Source: Candidatus Methanomethylophilaceae archaeon (GTDB lineage Archaea > Thermoplasmatota > Thermoplasmata > Methanomassiliicoccales > Methanomethylophilaceae). Taken from it: a stretch of DNA of 8,685 bases. The stretch lies in contig SKHQ01000033.1 of the NCBI GenBank assembly GCA_007116915.1, positions 1-8,685 of the forward strand. The letters are read 5' to 3'. The translations under genes were made by a program, and so were the position numbers. Positions 1 to 6,054 of this stretch are shown here, one piece after another; within the stretch, counting starts at the first letter, position 1; each line of letters begins with the position of its first letter. The notes under the pieces are model-generated. The model worked only from the letters and a program-made list of their open reading frames with translations, did no database searches and had not been told where the DNA came from.

Positions 1-638
1 ATCGCGAAGAGCTCCTCCATCGCTGTGTCGGAAACCTCTCGTGCCAGCAACAAAGGCTCAGCCTCATCGTAGGACTTCTTATCCAGTTTCTGCAGTATCT
101 CGGCCATGTCGACATCGAGGACGCCCATAGAACGCAGCTTGTCCCGGAGGATACCTATATGACCGACCCTCAGATGATACTCCCTCAACCCCAGTGCGCG
201 GACCATGGCAGCAGCCAGTGCGATAGCCTCAGCATCCGTCTCCGCATTTGCTGCACCGATGATCTCCGCACCGAACTGGAAGAACTCGCGGTAGCGGCCG
301 CTCTGCGGTCTCTCGTAGCGGAAGCATTGACCGAAATAGAACAGTTTCAAAGGCCGGGGGAGGTTGCTCATCTCGTTCACGAACATCCTCATGACGGCGG
401 CGGTGAGTTCGGGACGCAGGGAGATGTCCCTGCCTCCCTTGTCTTGGAATGAATAGATCTCGTCCACGATGTTGGGGCCGGACTTGGCGGTGAAGAGCTC
501 GGTGTTCTCAAAGATGGGCGTAGCCACCTCACGGAAGCAATGGGAGCGGCATACCTCACGTAGCAACGATTCATAATGCCGACGGCGCTCCATCTCCTCG
601 GGCAGGAAGTCCCTGGTCCCACGCGGACGCTGTATCAT
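1..638 (-). CDS. hisS: Histidyl-tRNA synthetase, N-terminal part (3' end outside window)
   Basis: This class II aminoacyl-tRNA synthetase charges tRNA-His with histidine in the cytoplasm. The visible 212 codons start MIQRPRGTRDFLP, the typical HisRS N-terminus. Motif 1 lies around residues 35-55 (TPIFENTELF), followed by SLRPELTAAVMR at 73-84. Motif 2, with the FRYERPQ and GRYREFFQFG signatures, is at about 106-123. The family usually has about 410-430 residues, so roughly half is present; motif 3 and the anticodon-binding domain lie beyond position 1. I chose the ATG at 638 because the family N-terminus begins there and a TATA-like element is centred about 26 bp upstream, which suggests a leaderless start. 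No Shine-Dalgarno is visible. The gene lies 39 bp behind the DRG GTPase on the same strand, so it may also receive read-through from that gene. The reading frame is intact to the window edge. Confidence 0.96.
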   Translation of the reverse strand, partial: MIQRPRGTRDFLPEEMERRRHYESLLREVCRSHCFREVATPIFENTELFTAKSGPNIVDEIYSFQDKGGRDISLRPELTAAVMRMFVNEMSNLPRPLKLFYFGQCFRYERPQSGRYREFFQFGAEIIGAANAETDAEAIALAAAMVRALGLREYHLRVGHIGILRDKLRSMGVLDVDMAEILQKLDKKSYDEAEPLLLAREVSDTAMEELFA

Positions 639-660
639 CGGTTCGAGATTAGGACGAGGG

Positions 661-668
661 TATTAATT
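661..668 (-). promoter_or_regulatory. TATA-like element of hisS
   Basis: On the minus strand the 39-bp gap between the GTPase stop and hisS reads AATTAATA, centred about 26.5 bp before the hisS ATG. That is the usual TATA-to-start spacing in archaea and would put the transcript start at or next to the ATG. It is called from position and A/T content only. Confidence 0.5.
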
Positions 669-677
669 GTTTGTCGG

Positions 678-1781
678 TCAGCGCTTGACAATGATGGATA
701 TTATGTCGCCGTCCTTCACCACATGATCGATACCAACCATCTGTCCGGGGAACTTCGCGCTCGGCCCCCATACGTTAGCGTAGCGGAAATTGGGTCGGAA
801 CGTACGATGTATCTGGTCGCAAACCTCGCCTATGTCACTGTCCCTCCTCACGATGAGAGGCTCGTCGAGATCCGCCTCCTGACCTTGTGGCTTCATATAC
901 ACACGTATCAGGTCTATGGTTTCGAACATGGCGTCCTTGAGGTCTTCCATACCGGTGCCGTTTTGAGCGGAGACCGGGACTTTACTGAAATCCGGCAACT
1001 TCTCATAGACAGCAGGGAGTTTGAATGGGTCTATTAGATCGACCTTGTTCACTGCTATCAACGCCTTGATGTAAACCCGGTTACCTGCCAATACGTCCAG
1101 TAACTGATCCTCGTCGATATCCTCACGGATGACCACGTTGGCGTTCACATAACCGAAGGCGGATACCATGGATTTGGCGAGCTCCTCGTCTATCATGGTA
1201 AGTTTGACGGTGCTGAGAACAGTGACGCCTCCGCGGTCCGATGGTGTGATGACGATATCAGGCTTCACCTGGTTCAAACGAATAGCGGCGTCCTCCAATT
1301 CCTTCAACAACACATGGAGGTGGGGATCGAAAACATCCACCACGAAGAGAATGACGTCAGCAGAACGGGCGGCAGCGATGACCTCACGTCCCCGGCCCTT
1401 ACCGCGGGATGCATCTCTGATCAATCCCGGCATATCAAGGATCTGGATCTTGGCGTGTTTGTGCTCCATCACTCCCGGGACCACGTCCAAAGTTGTGAAG
1501 TGGTAATCCCCCACCTCGCTCTTGGCGTCGGTCAATTGGTTCAGGAGCGTTGACTTACCCACGCTGGGAAACCCTATGAGCGCTACGGTGGCATTGCCGG
1601 CCTTCTTGACGCTGTACCCTTTGGTAGTGCCTTTGGCGGAACGTCTCTTCTCAACCTCTGCGCTGAGGCGTGCAATCTTGGCCTTGAGCTTGCCTATGTG
1701 TGCCTGGGTTGCCTTATTGTATTTGGTGTTGGCTATCTCGTCCTCGAGTTCCTTTATCTGTTCCTCGATGGTCAGGGCCAT
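678..1781 (-). CDS. DRG/Rbg family Obg-like GTPase with TGS domain
   Basis: This is a 367-residue member of the developmentally regulated GTP-binding protein family, ribosome-associated translation GTPases conserved in archaea and eukaryotes. A charged helical N-terminus spans residues 1-55 and is probably a coiled coil. The G domain has the P-loop GFPSVGKST (70-78), the G2 region FTTLD (95-99), G3 DMPGL (116-120), G4 NKVDL (245-249) and G5 SAQNGTG (271-277). An insert between G3 and G4 is normal for DRG proteins. A C-terminal TGS domain covers about 290-367 and ends in VKDGDIISIIVKR. The length matches the family. The ATG at 1781 is supported by a GGAG ribosome binding site 7 nt upstream. 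The gene is divergent from the zinc-ribbon membrane protein and precedes hisS. Eukaryotic DRGs act with DFRP partners; no partner gene is visible here. Confidence 0.95.
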   Translation of the reverse strand: MALTIEEQIKELEDEIANTKYNKATQAHIGKLKAKIARLSAEVEKRRSAKGTTKGYSVKKAGNATVALIGFPSVGKSTLLNQLTDAKSEVGDYHFTTLDVVPGVMEHKHAKIQILDMPGLIRDASRGKGRGREVIAAARSADVILFVVDVFDPHLHVLLKELEDAAIRLNQVKPDIVITPSDRGGVTVLSTVKLTMIDEELAKSMVSAFGYVNANVVIREDIDEDQLLDVLAGNRVYIKALIAVNKVDLIDPFKLPAVYEKLPDFSKVPVSAQNGTGMEDLKDAMFETIDLIRVYMKPQGQEADLDEPLIVRRDSDIGEVCDQIHRTFRPNFRYANVWGPSAKFPGQMVGIDHVVKDGDIISIIVKR

Positions 1782-1788
1782 AAGTTTG

Positions 1789-1792
1789 CTCC
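1789..1792 (-). promoter_or_regulatory. Ribosome binding site of the DRG GTPase
   Basis: GGAG on the minus strand lies 7 nt before the ATG at 1781. The other nearby ATGs, at 1794 and 1798, are out of frame, so this site fixes the start. With transcription beginning around 1793-1795 the leader would be only about 13 nt, yet long enough to hold this site. Confidence 0.6.
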
Positions 1793-1815
1793 ATTCATCG
1801 TGAAATCCTACACCA

Positions 1816-1825
1816 ATATAAATTA
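1816..1825. promoter_or_regulatory. Shared bidirectional TATA core between the DRG GTPase and the membrane protein
   Basis: The segment reads ATATAAATTA on the plus strand and TAATTTATAT on the minus strand, so each strand offers a TATA-like box in the same ten bases. The plus box is centred about 24-25 bp before the ATG at 1844. The minus box is centred about 38 bp before the ATG at 1781, which leaves a short leader with a ribosome binding site. No other A/T-rich block exists in the 62-bp gap, so both genes probably use this one. Two preinitiation complexes could not sit there at once, so use of one direction may exclude the other. Confidence 0.55.
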
Positions 1826-1843
1826 ATCATTTGGACCAAGGTA

Positions 1844-2899
1844 ATGTTTAAGGGGCAAATAGCCTATCCCGGTGCGATGTCCGAAGAGAATCCAGAGAAC
1901 AAGGCGATCAGTTTCCTTGAGAGTAAATACGCCGTACCGACTGGTATTGCCCTCGCTCTGCTGATATCCTTCTTCCTTCTCATCGCCGAAAAGGATGGTA
2001 CTCTGTGCATGGCCACACTCATAATGGCCATAGCCGCCTATATCATACCCAAGAACTTCGGACTCAAGGACCTCAAATGGATCACCATTTGGGGCGTGGC
2101 GTTCGTCATGATAATCACCACTGTGGCATTCGCCTTCACCTACGCGTATTACGACAACAACCCCGACAACATGGCGAACATCGAGGGAGGTCCTTTGACC
2201 CAGGGCACCGTTTATCCGATGGGTGTTGCGGATGACGGCAACTACACTTACAACGTTACCGTGTTCAACAATGTGAGCAACGTCACCGTTCACATTGGAA
2301 TCATCACTGCGGTCTATCTTGAGACCAGCATCGGAGAGCTGATTTATAGCATCCCAATGGAGAATACCACCATCGAGGACGAGGACGTCCCAGGTGGTTT
2401 CTTCTACGAAGCGAATAGGATATTAGACGATGGTGAGAATTATTTCTTCTACTTCACCGCTGATCAGAATGGCGAAGAATTCCGGACCAGCGATGCCAAC
2501 GGCCCGATTACGAAGACAGGCCCCGATGCCTGGTTGTTCTATTGGAGTCAGAACTTCAACAATCTATTCGTCCTGGTTGCGATGCCTTTCTTCTTCCTGG
2601 CCTTCTTATCCTGGTGGATGAAGAAGAACGTTGACCGGGCCATTGAGAAGATGGAGGAGCAGGGTCGTGTGCCTCCCCGTGACGGGAGGCCCTGTCTGAA
2701 ATGCGGAGCACCCCTTAGCAAAGATGCCGAGATTTGTCCTGGCTGCGGACGCATCATACCGCAGTACGTGCCGCCACAGATGCCCACGAAACCAGAACCT
2801 GAGCCGGATGATGAGACGTTCATATGCTCTGACTGTGGTGCCGAGGTCCCCGAGGACGCCGATGTCTGCCCCAGCTGCGGAGAGAGATTCGACGAGTAG
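1844..2899 (+). CDS. Four-helix membrane protein with extracytoplasmic domain and two C-terminal zinc ribbons
   Basis: I do not recognise the family. The 351-residue product has three hydrophobic helices near the N-terminus (about 31-48, 53-69 and 79-101). A polar domain follows (about 102-236) that is rich in Asn, Thr and aromatics, with five N-X-S/T sequons at N133, N137, N143, N146 and N174. A fourth helix spans about 239-259. The tail is soluble: a basic and acidic segment, then two four-cysteine zinc ribbons (C284/C287/C298/C301 and C328/C331/C342/C345) joined by a Pro/Glu-rich linker. Four helices and positive charge after the last one (MKKNVDR) suggest that both termini are cytoplasmic and the sequon domain is outside. 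A second in-frame ATG at 1877 gives an N-terminus MSEENPENK. The TATA spacing to 1844 is slightly short, so that start is a real alternative. The function is unknown; zinc ribbons of this kind often mediate protein contacts or act as structural tails. Confidence 0.82.
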   Translation: MFKGQIAYPGAMSEENPENKAISFLESKYAVPTGIALALLISFFLLIAEKDGTLCMATLIMAIAAYIIPKNFGLKDLKWITIWGVAFVMIITTVAFAFTYAYYDNNPDNMANIEGGPLTQGTVYPMGVADDGNYTYNVTVFNNVSNVTVHIGIITAVYLETSIGELIYSIPMENTTIEDEDVPGGFFYEANRILDDGENYFFYFTADQNGEEFRTSDANGPITKTGPDAWLFYWSQNFNNLFVLVAMPFFFLAFLSWWMKKNVDRAIEKMEEQGRVPPRDGRPCLKCGAPLSKDAEICPGCGRIIPQYVPPQMPTKPEPEPDDETFICSDCGAEVPEDADVCPSCGERFDE

Positions 2900-2913
2900 G
2901 GACTCTGGCAAGA

Positions 2914-2920
2914 TTTAATA
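2914..2920 (+). promoter_or_regulatory. TATA-like element of the top6BA operon
   Basis: TTTAATA lies in the 46-bp gap after the membrane protein stop, centred about 29 bp before the top6B ATG at 2946. Transcription would start within a few bases of the ATG, giving a leaderless or nearly leaderless message. No Shine-Dalgarno is visible before 2946. Read-through from the upstream gene is also possible. Confidence 0.5.
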
Positions 2921-2945
2921 TGATTCCAGCCCTTCATATGTCCGG

Positions 2946-4967
2946 ATGCACTCAGACGACGGTATCACCAAAAAGGCTGAGCCCCCCCGGAAACGCTCCA
3001 TAGCGAACGACCTGGCAGGCAAGCAGCAGGAGATCTCCGTAACCGAGTTCTTCGAGAAGAACAAACACATCCTCGGTTTCGATTCCCGCTCCAAGGCTCT
3101 GCTCATGGGGATAAAGGAAGCGGTAGACAACTCACTGGACGCCTGCGAGGAAGCAGGTATTCTCCCTGACATCTCCGTATCGGTGGAGAGGACGGAAGAG
3201 GATGAGGAGTACCGCATAACCATAGAGGATAATGGTCCGGGGATAGTCCATCACATGATGCCCAATGTGTTCGGGCGCCTTCTTTTCGGCTCACGTTTCC
3301 ATGCCCAAAGGCAATCACGCGGACAGCAGGGCATAGGGATATCCGCCACTGTTATGTATGGTAACATAACCACCGGTAAGTCCGCCCGAGTCATGTCCAA
3401 GATAGAGGAGGAGGACACCGCCTGGGTCATGGACATAACCGTGGACACCAAGAAGAACCGTCCCAATGTTAATAACGATAATCCATTCATATGGCCGGAC
3501 AAGGTCCATGGGACGAGGATCGAGTACTACATCCGTGGCCGTTACATAAAAGGCAAGCAATCGGTATTCGAATACCTCAAGAACACGGCCATCGTCAACC
3601 CTCATGCCGAGCTGACCTACACGGATCCGGAGGGGAAGAGATACCTCTTTGCCCGTGCCACAAGCCGTTTGCCGCCCAAATCCAAGGAAGTGAAACCTCA
3701 CATCCATGGCCTGGAAATCGGGGACATGATGCGCCTGGCACGTGACAGCAAGCAGAAGACCCTGCGAAATTTCCTTAAGAACGACTTCAGCCGTATCAGC
3801 GACCGTGTCGCCAACGACATTTTGGAGATATCCGTTCTGAACGGCGAAATGAAGACCTCGTCACTGACCCGCGACAACTGTCGTGACCTGGTCAACGCTG
3901 TTTCCATGGTCAAGATAATGGCGCCACCGACGGACTGTCTGTCCCCCATCGGGGAGGACCTCATCAAAAAAGGCCTCAAACACGTGCTCGAGGGTCACCG
4001 CCCCGAGTACTACGCACCGCCCGTGACGAGGGCACCGAGAGTGGCCAACGGCAATGCATTCGTCATTGAAGCCGGAATAGTCTACGGAGGGGAGTTGAAA
4101 TCTGAGGGCCAGGTAACCATTCTCCGCTTCGCCAATCGCGTCCCTCTGCTTTACCAGCAAGGTGCTTGCGTCATCACCAAGGCGGTTGAGTCCATCGATT
4201 GGAGGAACTACGGCCTGGAACAGAGAGGCGGTAAGGGAATACCTTACGGACCGGCCATAATACTGGTCCACATAGCCTCAACCAAGGTACCGTTCACATC
4301 GGAGGGGAAGGAGGCAGTTGCCAATATCGAGGAGATCGGTAAGGAGATATCCCTTGCTCTGCGACTGTGCGCCCGCAGTCTGAAGGGCCATCTCAACAAG
4401 AAGGAGCGCAAGAAGAAGACCCGGGCGAAATTCGATGTGGTGCAACAGATACTGCCTGAGATTGCGCAGAAGAGTGCCACGATGCTCGGACGCCCCGTAC
4501 CGAGTCTTGATTCCACCATAACCAAGATAATGAACGTGGTCTGGGTGGAACCCTTCTCCACCACCGGGAAGAAGGGGCTGCGGAATCTGCGTTACAACAT
4601 CTATAACTACACGACAACTCCCAAGAGCTTCATGCTGCACAGCGTACTGCCGAAAAGCTGTCTCAACGAGACCATAATGTCGGACATTCTCTTGGAAGTC
4701 ACCGAGGAGGGTAAGACCACTTGGAAGGTGGAGGCCCTACCCCCGGCAGCATGTCTGGAGTTGGAGTTCCAGCTCGACGGTGAGCTCTCTGATGTGTTCG
4801 AGGAGTCCGACATATTCGTGTCGGGTCTCAACCCGGCGATGATCATGGGTGCCGATCAACTCCCCGGAGATTGGGGCATAAAAGGGATGGATATAAGCGA
4901 GAGCGATTCCTACGTGGACGAGGAAGAGGAAGAAATCGAGGAGGAGATTCTGGATGACGACGACTGA
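2946..4967 (+). CDS. top6B: DNA topoisomerase VI subunit B (ATPase subunit)
   Basis: This is the ATP-dependent gate subunit of the type IIB topoisomerase, an A2B2 enzyme that relaxes and decatenates DNA. The 673-residue product has a GHKL ATPase domain: the N-box EAVDNSLDACEEAG at 58-71 (E58, N62), G1 DNGPGI at 95-100 and G2 SRGQQGIGIS at 124-133. An H2TH-like region at about 250-325 is followed by PPTDCLSPIGE (327-337). The transducer domain carries RFANRVPLLY (394-403) and VPFTSEGKEAVA (448-459), whose K455 is probably the switch lysine. A C-terminal beta-rich extension at about 530-650 resembles the Ig-like domain of methanogen TopVI-B. The last 16 residues are almost all Asp/Glu. The start at 2946 leaves a short basic leader before the conserved QQEISVTEFFEKNKH. 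The gene overlaps top6A by 14 nt, which fits equal production of the two subunits. Confidence 0.97.
   Translation: MHSDDGITKKAEPPRKRSIANDLAGKQQEISVTEFFEKNKHILGFDSRSKALLMGIKEAVDNSLDACEEAGILPDISVSVERTEEDEEYRITIEDNGPGIVHHMMPNVFGRLLFGSRFHAQRQSRGQQGIGISATVMYGNITTGKSARVMSKIEEEDTAWVMDITVDTKKNRPNVNNDNPFIWPDKVHGTRIEYYIRGRYIKGKQSVFEYLKNTAIVNPHAELTYTDPEGKRYLFARATSRLPPKSKEVKPHIHGLEIGDMMRLARDSKQKTLRNFLKNDFSRISDRVANDILEISVLNGEMKTSSLTRDNCRDLVNAVSMVKIMAPPTDCLSPIGEDLIKKGLKHVLEGHRPEYYAPPVTRAPRVANGNAFVIEAGIVYGGELKSEGQVTILRFANRVPLLYQQGACVITKAVESIDWRNYGLEQRGGKGIPYGPAIILVHIASTKVPFTSEGKEAVANIEEIGKEISLALRLCARSLKGHLNKKERKKKTRAKFDVVQQILPEIAQKSATMLGRPVPSLDSTITKIMNVVWVEPFSTTGKKGLRNLRYNIYNYTTTPKSFMLHSVLPKSCLNETIMSDILLEVTEEGKTTWKVEALPPAACLELEFQLDGELSDVFEESDIFVSGLNPAMIMGADQLPGDWGIKGMDISESDSYVDEEEEEIEEEILDDDD
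4938..4946 (+). promoter_or_regulatory. Ribosome binding site of top6A inside the top6B coding region
   Basis: GAGGAGGAG ends 7 nt before the top6A ATG at 4954 and complements the anti-Shine-Dalgarno sequence of 16S rRNA. These nine bases are exactly the codons for E665, E666 and E667 of TopVI-B, so the site is embedded in the acidic tail. It supports 4954 as the start. Confidence 0.65.
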
Positions 4968-6054
4968 ACGGCAGGAGAAGGCGGTCCGCGAACTGTTACA
5001 GATAGCGGAATCGGTCTACGACCAGTTGGACCATGGTGACATCCCGCAGATGAACCTGTCACTACGGTCGAAGAAGAACATCGAGTTCGATCCACGCAAG
5101 AACGTGTGGACCTACGGCGGCCTGACCGCCAACCGTAGTGCCAAGACCATCAAGGGTGCGACCCTGATGCTTCGCACCCTGCACATGGTGGACTTCATCC
5201 GCGATATGATAGACAACAAACACTCCTCCACCCTTAGGGAGATGTACTACATATCCGAGGGATGGGGGAACGGTAAGTTCCATTCCCAGGACGAGAGCAA
5301 CCTCCTCGCCGAGGACCTGGAGATCGTCAGCCGTTGCATGCGTGAGGATTTCAAACTACGTCCTGAGGAGGACGGTGCCCGTGTCATCGGAGATCTGACC
5401 ATAATCGAGACGGACCGTAAGGGTAAGCGCAAGACGATCAATTGCCGTGATGATGTCGGTGACTCCGGTTACAGCATCCCCTACAACGTCGATAAGGAGA
5501 AGATAGAGATGAAATCCGCCGGGGCGGACTTCATCATCGCCATCGAGACCGGCGGTATGTTCGATCGTCTGGTGGAGAACGGATTTGACGAGCAGAGCAA
5601 CGCTCTCCTGGTGCATTTGAAAGGTCAGCCCGCTCGTAGCACGCGGCGCTTCATGAAGAGATTGAATGAGGAGATGGGCCTACCGGTGGTGGTCTTCACC
5701 GACGGTGACCCGTGGTCATTCCGCATATTCGCATCCATCGCCTACGGGGCGATCAAGACCGCCCACATATCCGATTACCTTGCCACTCCCAGTGCCGAGT
5801 ACGTGGGCATCACCAGCAGCGACATCCTCAATTACGACCTGCCATCCGACAAACTGAGCGACCAGGACGTTGCGGCGCTCAAGAGCGAGCTGAACGATCC
5901 TCGTTTCAACGATGAGTTCTGGAGGTCGGAGATAGAAGCCATGCTGCAGATGGGCAAGAAGGCTGAGCAGCAGGCCTTGGCCAAATACGGCCTGGACTTC
6001 GTCACCGATACCTACCTCCCTGAGAAGCTGTCTCAGATGGGTATCCTGTTCTAG
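4954..6054 (+). CDS. top6A: DNA topoisomerase VI subunit A (DNA-cleaving subunit, Spo11-like)
   Basis: This subunit cuts and rejoins both DNA strands through a tyrosine link; eukaryotic Spo11 is its homologue. The 366-residue product has the winged-helix CAP domain with the STLREMYYIS motif at 92-101, where Y99 is the likely nucleophile beside Y98. The Toprim domain supplies the metal-binding acids: E198 in IAIETGGM, and D250 and D252 in FTDGDPWS. Length and motif order match the archaeal family. The ATG at 4954 lies inside the last codons of top6B, with a strong ribosome binding site 7 nt upstream, so translation is probably coupled. The gene ends in TAG at 6052-6054, and that stop overlaps the stop of the convergent lysK. 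There is therefore no space for a terminator before lysK antisense sequence. Confidence 0.97.
   Translation: MTTTERQEKAVRELLQIAESVYDQLDHGDIPQMNLSLRSKKNIEFDPRKNVWTYGGLTANRSAKTIKGATLMLRTLHMVDFIRDMIDNKHSSTLREMYYISEGWGNGKFHSQDESNLLAEDLEIVSRCMREDFKLRPEEDGARVIGDLTIIETDRKGKRKTINCRDDVGDSGYSIPYNVDKEKIEMKSAGADFIIAIETGGMFDRLVENGFDEQSNALLVHLKGQPARSTRRFMKRLNEEMGLPVVVFTDGDPWSFRIFASIAYGAIKTAHISDYLATPSAEYVGITSSDILNYDLPSDKLSDQDVAALKSELNDPRFNDEFWRSEIEAMLQMGKKAEQQALAKYGLDFVTDTYLPEKLSQMGILF

Noticed and set aside
576..1037. Plus-strand open frame of 153 codons across the hisS start and the GTPase 3' end
   Set aside because: It is antisense to two well supported genes whose family motifs run through this DNA, and its translation resembles no known domain.
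1823..2293. Minus-strand open frame of 156 codons opposite the membrane protein
   Set aside because: The plus-strand product has coherent helices and zinc ribbons, while the antisense product has no recognisable feature.
2982..2988. Run of seven C near the start of top6B (and seven G at 7655-7661) as possible slippage switches
   Set aside because: The top6B frame is intact across the run and leads straight into conserved sequence. Top6 is not a likely phase-variable gene, and the G run is intergenic. Single homopolymers are weak evidence.
3315..3707. Minus-strand open frame opposite top6B, one of several in that gene
   Set aside because: The top6B motifs are continuous through the region, so the antisense frames are by-products of codon bias.
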